From: Xanthobacter oligotrophicus
GTDB lineage: Bacteria > Pseudomonadota > Alphaproteobacteria > Rhizobiales > Xanthobacteraceae
Length of the DNA stretch: 64,000 nucleotides
Assembly (NCBI RefSeq): GCF_008364685.1
Contig: NZ_VTTL01000005.1
Location: 124,001-188,000 of the forward strand
Direction of reading: 5' to 3'
Shown: in pieces, positions 1-8,761 of the stretch
Numbering within the stretch: position 1 is the first letter of the stretch
Layout of the letters: every line of letters begins with the position of its first letter
Notes under the pieces: model-generated
Seen by the model: only the letters and a program-made list of their open reading frames with translations
What the model was told of the DNA's origin: nothing
Database searches by the model: none
Made by a program: the position numbers and the translations under genes

Positions 1-2
1 TC

Positions 3-644
3 GTGACGGTGGTCCTGATGTCGCCCGCCGGTCCTGCGCGCGCAAACGATCTAGAAGCGCCCATCCCGCCGGCTGGCCCGGTCCAGGTCCGCACGGCCGA
101 TGGCGGCGATGGGGCTAGAGGCCCCGGCCAGCCGCAGGCGGCGCCGCGCGGCAATCCCCTGTGGTCGCTTCCGCTTGAGCGGCTCGAGGCCACCCGCGCG
201 CGGCCCCTCTTCTCGCCCTCGCGGCGCCCGCCGGCAACGGCCGAGGCCCCGCCGCCGCCCCCGCCCGCCGCGCCGATGGCGGCGGCTCCGGCGCGGCCGC
301 GCGTCACCCTTATCGGCACCGTGGTGGGGCTGGGCGACGCCTATGGCATCTTCCTCGATCCGGCGAGCAATGCCGTTTTGAGGCTGCGCACCGGGGAGAG
401 CTTTGAGGGCTGGGTGCTGCGCTCCGTCAGTGTGCGCGACGCGCTGCTGCAGAACGGCCGCAACAGCGTGGTGCTGGCGCTTCCGACCTCGGGGAGCGGT
501 GGCGCGACGCCGGCCGCCCGCGGGCCGGACGGCACCCCCCTGCTGGCCCGGCCGGGCCGTCCCGCCGCCGAGCGGCCGACAGCGCACATCATCGCCCCGT
601 ACCGGCCCCCTCCGGCACTCTCGGACATCGAATCCAGCCATTGA
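3..644 (+). CDS. Type II secretion GspN-like protein, possibly 5'-truncated
   Basis: Proline/alanine-rich protein of up to 213 residues. The recognisable part is the segment reading NPLWSLPLERL followed by RPLFSPSRRPP (residues about 51-78), typical of GspN/GspC-like components of alphaproteobacterial type II secretion systems. A compact beta-rich domain follows (about residues 99-160, with LIGTVVG and GESFEGW), then a low-complexity Pro/Ala tail. The first usable start is a GTG at base 3, so the true start may lie outside the window. The rest of a T2SS cluster would be expected upstream. The assignment rests on motif resemblance only; a generic periplasmic protein is the alternative. Confidence 0.55.
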   Translation: MTVVLMSPAGPARANDLEAPIPPAGPVQVRTADGGDGARGPGQPQAAPRGNPLWSLPLERLEATRARPLFSPSRRPPATAEAPPPPPPAAPMAAAPARPRVTLIGTVVGLGDAYGIFLDPASNAVLRLRTGESFEGWVLRSVSVRDALLQNGRNSVVLALPTSGSGGATPAARGPDGTPLLARPGRPAAERPTAHIIAPYRPPPALSDIESSH

Positions 645-759
645 CGCTGACTGCGCCGGCCGGGCGCGCCGGGTCGCTCCATCGTCATCGGCAGGTCACA
701 GCCCATGGGGAAAGTGCGCCCCGTCTCCCCTAATTCTGCCGGACCGGACGGGCGCCATC

Positions 760-1380
760 GTGAGCCAGCTTATCGGATTGTTTCCCACCCCGGTGATGCG
801 GGTGCCGGGATTGCTCGAACCGGAGACGGTGGCTGCCCTCGCCGCCGAGGCGCAGGACGCCACCAGCCTCACCAACGCCTATTCCGACCTGCTCTCCCAC
901 ACCCCCGTGGCGGGCACCGAGGCTAACTCCCTGCACGGCCGGCTCGGCGCGCTGGTGCTGCCCAAGGTGGCGGAATTCGGCGAGGTGCTGTTCGGCGAGG
1001 CGCTCACCTGGCAGATCAAGGAAATCTGGGTGAACGTGCTGGAGCCCGGCGGGCACCAGGCCATCCACACCCACGCCAACAGCTTCATCTCCGGCGTGGT
1101 CTATCTTACCGAGGCGCATCCCTCCGCCAACATCGTGTTCCACAAGAGCATCGGCGGCACCGGCTTCCTGTTCGGCAACAGCAATCCCAACGCCCGCGTC
1201 AACGCCTTCAACGGCGGCAAGTGGGCCATGCCGGAGACGCGTGCCGGCGATCTCGTGATGTTCCCGAGCTACCTGCTGCACGAGGTGCCCGCCAATCGCG
1301 GCGAGCGGCGCATCTCCATCGCCTTCAACGCCATTCCCGACCGGCTCGACAATTTCGGCTACGCCATCCGCTTCGCGTGA
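760..1380 (+). CDS. 2OG-Fe(II) oxygenase-like protein
   Basis: A 206-residue protein starting at GTG (SQLIGLFPTPVMRV). It resembles the putative 2OG-Fe(II) oxygenase family whose members begin with a LFPTP-type motif. The central WVNVLEPGGHQAIHTHANS supplies the first iron-ligand region (HTH rather than the classical HxD), followed by SGVVYL. A distal His (LLHEVPAN) and an Arg (GERRISIAFN) fit the second metal ligand and the 2-oxoglutarate anchor. The double-stranded beta-helix fold is inferred. Such proteins probably hydroxylate a small molecule or peptide; the substrate is unknown. It lies 26 bases before the CopC-like gene on the same strand and may be co-transcribed with it. Confidence 0.72.
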   Translation: MSQLIGLFPTPVMRVPGLLEPETVAALAAEAQDATSLTNAYSDLLSHTPVAGTEANSLHGRLGALVLPKVAEFGEVLFGEALTWQIKEIWVNVLEPGGHQAIHTHANSFISGVVYLTEAHPSANIVFHKSIGGTGFLFGNSNPNARVNAFNGGKWAMPETRAGDLVMFPSYLLHEVPANRGERRISIAFNAIPDRLDNFGYAIRFA

Positions 1381-1406
1381 GCGGGCGGCCTTTTCAGGAG
1401 TTCACG

Positions 1407-1892
1407 ATGCAACCCGCCTCCGTCCTCGCCGCGCTTGTCGCCGGCCTCGTCGCCGGCATGGCTGCGCCGGCCCTCGCCCAGTGCGCGTTCGACCAGTCGG
1501 TGCCCAATGCCAACGACATTCTGGGCGACGCGCAGCCGGCGGTGAGCATCGACTTCACCGACGAGTTCGAACTCCACGAGGTGCGGGTGATCGGGCCGGA
1601 CAATGCCGAATGGCCCACCGACTGGACCCGCCCTGCCGAGCAGGTGCGCAAGACCGAGTTTCGCGTCACCCAGCCCCTGCCACCGGGCAAGTATATGGTG
1701 ATCTGGAACGGATACCTGCGCCGCCATTACCACGCCGACGGCGGCTCCATTCCCTTCACCGTGGCTGCTGCGGGCGAGGCGCCGACGCCGCATCCGGCGG
1801 CAGCGCCGCAAGAAGGCGGCGTGCATCGGGTCGGGCCGGGTTCGCCCTATCGAGTGCTTCTAGGAGGCGGCGCGCCGCAGCAGGCTCGCTGA
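1407..1892 (+). CDS. Secreted CopC-like domain protein
   Basis: A 161-residue protein with a signal peptide (residues 1-25, ending PALA) and a single immunoglobulin-like domain of the CopC/YobA type (about 26-120). Visible marks are SIDFTDEFELHEVRVIG and LPPGKYMVIWNGYL. Classical CopC begins with a copper-binding His right after signal cleavage. Here the mature protein begins QCAFDQS, so type-2 Cu(II) binding as in CopC is doubtful, although a later HYH cluster could bind metal. ATG 1407 follows an AGGAG at 1397-1401. The last 45 or so residues are low complexity and overlap the 3' end of the convergent gene on the opposite strand by 137 bases. Confidence 0.68.
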   Translation: MQPASVLAALVAGLVAGMAAPALAQCAFDQSVPNANDILGDAQPAVSIDFTDEFELHEVRVIGPDNAEWPTDWTRPAEQVRKTEFRVTQPLPPGKYMVIWNGYLRRHYHADGGSIPFTVAAAGEAPTPHPAAAPQEGGVHRVGPGSPYRVLLGGGAPQQAR

Positions 1893-4476
1893 CCGCGCGC
1901 TGCCGCGCCATGGCGAGCACCGGCGCGTAGGCCGGCTCGAAATCCGGGCTCATGCGCACGATCTCGATGAGGCGCGGGGCGAGCGTGCCTATCACGTCTC
2001 GCGGGCCGCGCGCGGCCAGGGTCTGCGCACCCGTCTCCAGATAAGCGTCGCGCGCCCGCCAGTAGGCGGCAAGGCGGCGGCGGGCGTCCGGGTCGGCGGT
2101 GTCGAGCACCTCCTCGGGCATGGGGTGGAGCGCGGCGAGGAGGGCGACCAGCCGGTCGGCGGGCGTGTCCGTGCCGGCATAGGCGATGCGGGGCGCGTCG
2201 GTGGTGACGAGGGGGCGGTCGTCCGTGTTCACCGGCCCCGGCCCGGCGAAGGCCGCAAGCTCGGGTCGGCCCGCGAGATACAGGCCGAACAGGGAAAAAT
2301 TCCCGGTCATGTCCAGCGCGGCGAGGCGCCCGGCCAAAGCCGGATCTTTGATGCGGCGCGCCGCCCAGTCGGCGGGATAGGTCTTCGGCTCGCGCCGGCC
2401 TATGAGCGCGATCAGCGGCGTCTCCACGCTGAACTGGGCGAGATAGGCGCTGGCATCGGGAAAGGTGTCGAGGAAGGTGCGCACGATTATGCGCAACGTG
2501 GGCAGGTCCAACTGGTGCAGCGGCAGCCACTGGGCGAACAGCCCGCCCTCCGCCAGCCGGTCGCGGATGGCGGCGAAATGCTCCCGCGCATAGAGCGCTC
2601 CGGAGCCATCCACGGACGGATGGTAGAGGTCGGCGACGATCACGTCGTAGCGGCTGCCCGGCGCACGCACGAAGCGCCGGGCATCGGCCACATGGACGCG
2701 CAGGCGCGGGTTACGGCCGATCTCGCCGGCCGAGGCGCCGAACAGGGGGAAGGTCTCCACCACCTCCGGCACCAGTTCCACCCCGTCCGCCCGGAGGCCG
2801 GGATGGGCGCCCGCCGCCGACAGGGTCGCCCCGGTGCCGAGGCCGAGGAACAGAGCGCTTTCGGGCGCCGGATGCAGCAGCAGGGGGATGTGCGCCTGCC
2901 GGTGGTCCGAGCGCATGGAGGCGCTGCCGCCCATGCGGAAATGGTTGTTCACCTGCAGGTGCCGGTCGCCCGCGCTGTTGGCGATGACGCTGACCGCCGC
3001 CATCACCCCGTCGCGGTGCCACACCAGTTCGCCGCCGGGCGGAATGCGCACGAAGCGCAGGGACAGCGGCGCCACCGCCAGCGCCGCCGTCGCTGCTCCC
3101 ACCAGTCCCGCCGCCATGAGGGACCTGCGCCCCAGATCCGGCAGTACCAGGAGATAGCCGATAGCGATCAGCACGAAGGCGAGCTTGGCGCCGAGCACCG
3201 GCAGCAGCAGCGGGCCGAACAGGATCGGCGCCAGCGCCGCCCCCAGCGTGTTGACGGCGAGCGCCGGCCCGACGCCCCCCGCCTTGTCGCTGGCGCGCTG
3301 GGCGAGTTCGGTGAACAGGGCGCCCATGGCGATGGTCGGCGGCAGGAAGGCCAGCGCCGCGATGCCCAGCTCGGCGGCAAGCCGGCCTTCGAACGTGGCG
3401 GGAAGCGCCGCCCGCAGCATCTCCAGCATCGTGTCGGAGACGCCGAGCAGCGCCGCGCCGAGGAGGCAGGCAAGGGCGGTCGCCACCACCAGGGCGCGGG
3501 TGAGGTCGGCGCCGGGACGCCGCGCGGCGACGGCGTTGCGCGCCACCGCACCGAGGGCGGTGCCGGTGAGGTAGGCGGCCAGAAGGATGGCGAAGGTGTA
3601 GATGGTGTTTTCGAGGATCTGGCTCAGTACCCGGACCGTCACGACCTCGTAGCCGATACCGAGCAGGCCGGTGATGAACAGGGCAGCGAGGAGGCTGCGC
3701 GCGTGTTCCGTTCCGTTGCGGAGGGAAGCCGCTGCTGTCCCAAGCGCAGCGCGTCCTTCCCCCGCGCAGGCGATGAGCAGGGCGGCGCAGGCGAAATTCA
3801 GCCCGGCGCAGGCCATGAGCGTCGCCGACAGGCCCAGCACCGGAATGAGCAGGAAGGCGGTGCCGAGGGTGCCGGCCACGGCGCCCGCCGTGTTGGCCGC
3901 ATAGACGCGCCCTACCGCCCCATGCGTCGCCGCGTCCCGCGTCGCCAACAGCGGCGCGAGCACGGCTTCCAGCGCCGGCAACGTGGCGCCCATGGCCAGT
4001 GTCGCCGGCAGCAGCAGCACGAAGGGCAGGCCGAAGGCCACGATCCATTGCCGCAGCGGGCCCGCATCCACCGGTACCAGTGCGGGGGCCTGTTCGGCGG
4101 CCAGCGGCGACAGGATGATCAGGGCGAGGGCCCACAGGCCGATCATGCATTCAAGGCCGGCATACCAGGCGGCTGGCTTGGGGCTCGACGCTATGCGGCG
4201 GCCGAGGAGCAGGCTGCCGAGGGCGAGGCCCGCGAACAAGGCGGAGACCACGCCCAGCACCGCCACGATCTCATGGCCCAGCGCGACGGCCAGCATCCGC
4301 GCCCAGACGATCTCATATCCAAGCCCGGCAAAGCCCGACAGCGCGGCGACGGCGGTGATGGCGCCGATGCGGCCGCCGCCGGCACCGGCGGCCTCGGGCG
4401 AAACGGCAGCAGGCGACGAAGCTGTCATCGTGGCGGTCGAGGCCGAGCGGGTATCGGACACGGTGGACTGGAACAT
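1756..4476 (-). CDS. Fused membrane / spermidine-synthase-like protein
   Basis: About 906 residues from the chosen start. The N-terminal two thirds is a polytopic membrane region with two repeated helical blocks (GFAGLGYEIVWARM and later GLLGIGYEVVTVRV), as in the spermidine-synthase-related fused transporter-like proteins. The C-terminal third is a Rossmann SAM-binding domain (LFLGLGTGATLSA, ADGVELVPEV, DVIVADLYHPSVDG) related to spermidine synthases, then a helical tail. Substrate and reaction are unknown; members of this group are often not true aminopropyltransferases. An ATG at 4545 is also in frame, but it lies on the far side of the intrinsic terminator at 4495-4530, so 4476 is preferred. 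A start near 4428 is possible. Confidence 0.72.
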   Translation of the reverse strand: MFQSTVSDTRSASTATMTASSPAAVSPEAAGAGGGRIGAITAVAALSGFAGLGYEIVWARMLAVALGHEIVAVLGVVSALFAGLALGSLLLGRRIASSPKPAAWYAGLECMIGLWALALIILSPLAAEQAPALVPVDAGPLRQWIVAFGLPFVLLLPATLAMGATLPALEAVLAPLLATRDAATHGAVGRVYAANTAGAVAGTLGTAFLLIPVLGLSATLMACAGLNFACAALLIACAGEGRAALGTAAASLRNGTEHARSLLAALFITGLLGIGYEVVTVRVLSQILENTIYTFAILLAAYLTGTALGAVARNAVAARRPGADLTRALVVATALACLLGAALLGVSDTMLEMLRAALPATFEGRLAAELGIAALAFLPPTIAMGALFTELAQRASDKAGGVGPALAVNTLGAALAPILFGPLLLPVLGAKLAFVLIAIGYLLVLPDLGRRSLMAAGLVGAATAALAVAPLSLRFVRIPPGGELVWHRDGVMAAVSVIANSAGDRHLQVNNHFRMGGSASMRSDHRQAHIPLLLHPAPESALFLGLGTGATLSAAGAHPGLRADGVELVPEVVETFPLFGASAGEIGRNPRLRVHVADARRFVRAPGSRYDVIVADLYHPSVDGSGALYAREHFAAIRDRLAEGGLFAQWLPLHQLDLPTLRIIVRTFLDTFPDASAYLAQFSVETPLIALIGRREPKTYPADWAARRIKDPALAGRLAALDMTGNFSLFGLYLAGRPELAAFAGPGPVNTDDRPLVTTDAPRIAYAGTDTPADRLVALLAALHPMPEEVLDTADPDARRRLAAYWRARDAYLETGAQTLAARGPRDVIGTLAPRLIEIVRMSPDFEPAYAPVLAMARQRAVSEPAAARRLLEALDRANPARPDARRLLAALPPDAASAPRPQQPR

Positions 4477-4494
4477 GGAGAACCCGGAGTGTCG

Positions 4495-4530
4495 AAAAAA
4501 AGCGAGCCGGGGGCCGTGAAGGCCCCCGGC
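4495..4530 (-). terminator. Intrinsic terminator of the PHP-domain gene
   Basis: A perfect 10-bp inverted repeat with a 5-base loop (4506-4515 and 4521-4530, GCCGGGGGCC arms). Read on the minus strand it is followed within a few bases by seven T residues (4495-4501). It sits 58 bases past the stop of the 4588-6495 gene. Confidence 0.85.
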
Positions 4531-4587
4531 GTTACGCGGTCCCAAAATCGGGTCCGGACCGGCGCGCCGAAGCGCGCCGGTTCAGCC

Positions 4588-6495
4588 TCACTTCTTCAGC
4601 GAGACGGCGATGGCGCCGTTGGTCTCCACCAGCAGCTTGGGCTGGTCGGCGACGCGGATGAAGATGGGGTTGGTGTGGAACCACAGGTCCGCCCAGCCGG
4701 CCACGTCGTAGCTGGAGATCTTCGCGCCGTTGCGCACCACCATGTGCGAGGGGCAGGCGGCGTCCGTGCAGGGCACGAACGGGCCCTGGTCGGCGTTCAG
4801 CGGATCCCAGTCGTTCAGGGGGTTGCCCTTGGCGTCGGTCTCGGCCGGGGTGGACGGCGGCAGGTTGCTGCCGAGGGTCCGGACGTACATGTTGTTCTGC
4901 ACGTTCGAGATCGTCACCACCATGGTCCGCTTCTGGCCGTTCACGGTCCAGTTGTTCGGGCCGAAGGAGGCGTAGATGCCGGCGGTGGAGTTGGTGGCGT
5001 TGGTGTAGTTGGCGTTGTCGGCGGCGATGACGCCGGTGACGTTGCCCTTGATGAACTGCACCTGGCGCAGGGTCGGCCGGTTCAGGGGCTCCTGAATGCC
5101 GATCTGGGCCAGCGACGGGTTGTTGAAGCTGTAGGGCGAGTTGTTCTTGGTGGTCGGCAGGTTCACCTCGAGGGTGAGCTTGACCGAACGGCCACGCGGA
5201 ACCACCAGTGTCTGGCCCATCTTGGCGGTGCCGGCAGCGGCGTAGCCGATGACCTCGGCCTTGTAGCTCAGCTCGCCGGTGATCAGGTCGCCCTGCACCG
5301 AGTAGGAATTGCCGGAGCGCACGCCGTCGACGATCACGTTCGGGCGCAGGGTGGTGCCGGCCGCGGGGCGCGGCAGGTACAGCTTCTGGTATTCGCCGGG
5401 ATAGAAATCCTGGGTCGAGGCGGCTTCGTAGATGCTGAAGGAGCCGCGGTTGTGCCAGTCCGAGCTGGCATAGAAGAACCAGTTGCGGCCTTCACCCAGC
5501 ATGGCGTCCCACAGGCCGCCGACCTTGGCGGCGTAGATGCCGGTGCCGCCGAAGGTGGTCACGCCCACCGAATCGCAGCCCGTGCCGCAGAAGCCGGCGC
5601 GGTATTCGCCGCGATTGTTGGCGGCCTGGTGGCCCGGCTGGCTCTCGAAGCCGACGGCGACGGTCGGGCCCGCATTGTTGAAGTCGCGGAAGTGCTCGAC
5701 GTTGAAGCCGTTGTTGCCGTTGGCGTTGAACACGCCAGCGCGTTCAACGTGGGCGGGCACGTAATAGCTGTCGAGGGGATAGTATTTCTGCAGCCACTGG
5801 ACGGAGGGAACGGCCTTGTTCTTGTGGTTGGCCGTGCCCGAGCCGGAGCCCGAGGCGTTGGCCACCTTGCCTTCCCAAGTGTGGTTGGGCGCGCCCTTCG
5901 AGAAGTCGGTGTCCGAGCGGTCGAAGCGGTATTCGAACTCGGCCACGCCGGTGGCGTCGCCGGTGTCGCCACCGAAATTCTGCGGCTTCTGGTTGCCGAT
6001 CACGGTCATCGAGGTGTGCTCGTGGCCGGGCACGTTGGTTTCGATGCCGGCATAGAGCATGGGCCGGTTGAGCTCCTTCGCGAGGCGCGTGAGCTCGGGA
6101 TAGATGATCTCCTCGGCGCTCTGCCAGCGCCACATGGAGCGATGGCCCTGCGACATGGCCACGTCGCCCTTGACCTGGGTCACCGGCGCCACGTCCCAGA
6201 ACTTGCCGGTGCCGGTGACGGAGCCGTCACCCTCGGGATCGTCCACGCGGCAGTCGCGCGGGCTGGAGCCGCCGTGGTCGGCGGCGCCGAGCCATTCGAG
6301 GCCGTAGCTCTGAACCGCCTTCTTCACCATGGTCTCGACCGACGAGCGGCCGTCCGAGCACGGCGTGTGGTTATGGAAGTCGCCGGCCATGTAGCTGTCG
6401 GCGAACGCCGGCGTGGACGACAAAGCCATCCCACCGGCCACGGCGAGGACCGAGGCCCCCGCAATCAGTTGATGCGCCAGCACCGCGCTTTTCAT
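4588..6495 (-). CDS. Secreted PHP-domain metallohydrolase
   Basis: A 635-residue protein with a clear signal peptide (residues 1-32, ending PAFA). The mature N-terminus opens with GDFHNHTPCSDG and GLEWLGAADHGG, the first two metal-binding motifs of PHP-type (polymerase and histidinol phosphatase) metallohydrolases, as in CehA/McbA-like enzymes. Further candidate ligands are YAGIETNVPGHEH and ASSDWHNRG. A roughly 200-residue beta-rich C-terminal part follows. PHP enzymes are metal-dependent phosphoesterases or related hydrolases; the substrate is unknown. Two ATG-proximal G-rich tracts (AAAGGGG, GGAG) could serve as ribosome-binding site. The gene is divergent from the ppiC-hupE operon across a 182-base gap and ends at its own terminator. 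Confidence 0.78.
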   Translation of the reverse strand: MKSAVLAHQLIAGASVLAVAGGMALSSTPAFADSYMAGDFHNHTPCSDGRSSVETMVKKAVQSYGLEWLGAADHGGSSPRDCRVDDPEGDGSVTGTGKFWDVAPVTQVKGDVAMSQGHRSMWRWQSAEEIIYPELTRLAKELNRPMLYAGIETNVPGHEHTSMTVIGNQKPQNFGGDTGDATGVAEFEYRFDRSDTDFSKGAPNHTWEGKVANASGSGSGTANHKNKAVPSVQWLQKYYPLDSYYVPAHVERAGVFNANGNNGFNVEHFRDFNNAGPTVAVGFESQPGHQAANNRGEYRAGFCGTGCDSVGVTTFGGTGIYAAKVGGLWDAMLGEGRNWFFYASSDWHNRGSFSIYEAASTQDFYPGEYQKLYLPRPAAGTTLRPNVIVDGVRSGNSYSVQGDLITGELSYKAEVIGYAAAGTAKMGQTLVVPRGRSVKLTLEVNLPTTKNNSPYSFNNPSLAQIGIQEPLNRPTLRQVQFIKGNVTGVIAADNANYTNATNSTAGIYASFGPNNWTVNGQKRTMVVTISNVQNNMYVRTLGSNLPPSTPAETDAKGNPLNDWDPLNADQGPFVPCTDAACPSHMVVRNGAKISSYDVAGWADLWFHTNPIFIRVADQPKLLVETNGAIAVSLKK

Positions 6496-6562
6496 TCTCC
6501 AACCCCTTTGAATGAAACGGACGTCCAGAATCCGCTGGCGCTCTCCTATCGGTGTTCTGTGA

Positions 6563-6575
6563 CTTCATGCTGAAG
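6563..6575. promoter_or_regulatory. Palindrome between divergent genes
   Basis: CTTCA-TGC-TGAAG, a perfect 5-bp inverted repeat in the 182-base region separating the PHP gene from the ppiC-hupE operon. It is a plausible operator for one or both units, but there is only one copy and the regulator is unknown. Confidence 0.3.
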
Positions 6576-6677
6576 CTTTGATGACGCGGGGAAAGGTGAG
6601 CCGAAGAACTGGATTGTCGCAGCCGCGGGAAAACACGCCGCGCTGTCATCAACGCGACACCACCCGTTCGCTAGGTC

Positions 6678-7706
6678 ATGCGCCTCAACAGGAAGTCGCA
6701 GCCGGAACGCAAGCCTTCGAAGCGCTTGCGAGCATCCGTGCAGGGTCGGTGCGGGGGACGGGATTTGACGTCATCGGGTTTGGAGCCGGCAGCGGCCGAT
6801 GCAAAGGGCGCCCGGGAAAACGGCACCAGGGACAGCGGCGCGACTGTCGGCGAAGCGACGGCGGGCAGCGGTGGCGTGCTGGGCTTCCTCCGGCGCCTCG
6901 TGCGCGAGCCGCTGGTGCAGTTCATGGTGCTGGGCGCGGTCATCTTCGCCGTGCATGCCGCCACCACGCCCTCGGTCAGCAAGGAACGGCTCATCGAAGT
7001 GACGCCGGCGGTGCGCCAGTCCATCGTGGATGCCTTCAAGGCCTCCCACGAGGGTCGCGAGCCGGGCGCCGACGAACTGGCCAAGCTGGTCGACCTGTGG
7101 CTGCTGAACGAGATCACCTTCCGCGAGGCGCTGGCGCAGGGCCTCGACAAGGGCGACGAGATGATCCGCGACCGCATCACCCACAAGATGCGCCTGCTCA
7201 TCTTCAACGGCGTCGACGTGAACGAGCCCACCCGGGCCGAGCTGAGCGCCTGGTTCGAGAAGCGCCGCGTCGCCTACGACATTCCCGATCTCGTCAGCTT
7301 CATCGCCGTGCCCTTCACCGGCGCCGACGCGGAGGCCGAGAGCCGCGCCGTGCTGAACCAGATCAGCGCCGGTACCGAGCCTGAGGACGTGCAGCTGCGC
7401 GCCCTCATCTTCGGACAGCGGCCGCGGCTGACTCTGGAGCCGTCCTTCGGCAAGGACTTCGTGGACCAGATCGTCGCCGGCCCCACGGGCGAGTGGCGGG
7501 TGCTGCCCTCGGCGGCAGGCTGGCACGTGGTGCGCCTCGACAGCTTCGTGCCCGGCCGCCGGGTGGAGCTGGACGAGGTGGGCTCCCAGGTGGCGCAGGC
7601 GTGGAAGGACGAGCGCCGGCGCGTGCTCGCCATCGCCGCCACCCGAGACCTCGGCAAGGCCTATGTGATCCGGCGCGACGACGCACCGGCGGGCGGCAAC
7701 CCATGA
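6678..7706 (+). CDS. Membrane-anchored PpiC-type peptidyl-prolyl isomerase
   Basis: A 342-residue protein: a basic, probably cytoplasmic N-terminus, one membrane segment (about residues 80-97, FMVLGAVIFAVHAAT) and a periplasmic SurA/PpiC-like part. The N-terminal chaperone region has helices around LAKLVDLWLLNEITFREALAQG. The C-terminal parvulin-like domain ends with GEWRVLPSAAGWHVVRLDSF, the usual closing strand. It would assist folding of exported proteins. The stop overlaps the next start by ATGA, so it is translationally coupled to the first HupE/UreJ gene. The first 70 residues are poorly conserved-looking, and a later start is possible. Confidence 0.75.
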   Translation: MRLNRKSQPERKPSKRLRASVQGRCGGRDLTSSGLEPAAADAKGARENGTRDSGATVGEATAGSGGVLGFLRRLVREPLVQFMVLGAVIFAVHAATTPSVSKERLIEVTPAVRQSIVDAFKASHEGREPGADELAKLVDLWLLNEITFREALAQGLDKGDEMIRDRITHKMRLLIFNGVDVNEPTRAELSAWFEKRRVAYDIPDLVSFIAVPFTGADAEAESRAVLNQISAGTEPEDVQLRALIFGQRPRLTLEPSFGKDFVDQIVAGPTGEWRVLPSAAGWHVVRLDSFVPGRRVELDEVGSQVAQAWKDERRRVLAIAATRDLGKAYVIRRDDAPAGGNP

Positions 7707-8719
7707 GCGGAACGGCAAACCCCACCGCAACGGCAAACCCCGGCGCGCGGCGCCGTCCTTTCGCCGTGCTGGGCAGCCTTGCCGCCGCTCTGCTGTGCCT
7801 CGCGCTCACGCTGCTGGTGCCGGCCTCGGCGGCGCGGGCACACGAAGCCACCATGGCGGTGATCACCCTGCGCGAGATCGCGCCGGGCCGCTTCATCGGC
7901 CAGTGGACCATGCCGCCCGTGGACATGACGCTTCAGCCGATCTTCCCGCCCCACTGCACGTGGGAGCCGCCGGAGCTGGTCTGCGGCGCCCGGGGCCTCA
8001 CCGGCCAGCTGAGCTTCATGGGGCTCGGCAGCAAGCAGTCGGTGGCCACCATCCGGGTCATCCCCCACGAGGGGCCCATGGAGGTCTATACGGTGAGCGC
8101 CGCCAAGCCCACCGTGATGGCGGCGCGCGATCCCGGCACCGACCTCGCCGTGTGGCGGGACCTGGCCGAGACCTACGTCAATCTGGGCATCGACCACATC
8201 CTGCGCGGCATCGACCATCTGTTGTTCGTGCTCGGCCTGATCTGGCTGGTGAAGGGCGGCTGGAAGCTGGTGAAGACCATCACCGCCTTCACGGTAGGTC
8301 ACTCCATCTCGCTCGCCGCCGCCACCTTCGGCCTGGTGGGGGTGCCGGAGCGCCCGCTCAATGCCGCCATCGCCCTCTCCATCGTGTTCGTGGGCGTGGA
8401 GATCGTGAAGCTGCAGCGCGGGGAGGTAGGCCTGACGGCGCGCTATCCCTGGACCGTCGCCTTCGCCTTTGGCCTGCTGCACGGGCTGGGATTTGCCACC
8501 GCGCTCACGGCGCTGGGCATTCCGCAGGCGACGCTGCCTATCGCGCTCTTGTTCTTCAATGTGGGCGTGGAAATCGGCCAACTCTCCTTCGTGGCGGTGG
8601 TGCTGGTGCTGCTGTGGGCCCACCGGCAGGCACAGGCGCTGATGCCGCGCTGGGGCGCCGCCATCCCGGCCTATGTGATCGGCTCGGTGGCCTCCTACTG
8701 GTTCCTGCTGCGGATCTGA
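7703..8719 (+). CDS. HupE/UreJ family membrane protein with extracytoplasmic domain
   Basis: A 338-residue protein with a signal sequence (about 1-46, ending ARA before HEA), an extracytoplasmic domain of about 120 residues, then six or so membrane helices. The segment GIDHILRGIDHLLFVLGL carries the HX5DH signature that HupE-type nickel transporters need, and HG-containing helices follow (FGLLHGLGFATALTALG). The C-terminal half matches HupE/UreJ_2 proteins. A role in transport of nickel or another divalent metal is inferred from the family. No urease or hydrogenase gene is visible nearby. It is coupled to the upstream isomerase gene by a 4-base overlap. Confidence 0.8.
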   Translation: MSGTANPTATANPGARRRPFAVLGSLAAALLCLALTLLVPASAARAHEATMAVITLREIAPGRFIGQWTMPPVDMTLQPIFPPHCTWEPPELVCGARGLTGQLSFMGLGSKQSVATIRVIPHEGPMEVYTVSAAKPTVMAARDPGTDLAVWRDLAETYVNLGIDHILRGIDHLLFVLGLIWLVKGGWKLVKTITAFTVGHSISLAAATFGLVGVPERPLNAAIALSIVFVGVEIVKLQRGEVGLTARYPWTVAFAFGLLHGLGFATALTALGIPQATLPIALLFFNVGVEIGQLSFVAVVLVLLWAHRQAQALMPRWGAAIPAYVIGSVASYWFLLRI

Positions 8720-8761
8720 TTTGGGTGCCCCGCGCACCCCTGCTGTGAGAGAAAAGAGCAG

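Noticed and set aside
2125-6573. A 1482-codon open frame on the plus strand
   Set aside because: It runs antisense to the spermidine-synthase-like and PHP genes, is rich in Arg/Gly/His, and matches no family; long antisense frames are expected at this GC content.
6643-6662. A possible Pho box (CTGTCATCAACGCGACAC) before the ppiC-hupE operon
   Set aside because: Only the first half repeat fits; the second matches 4 of 7 positions, no better than chance.
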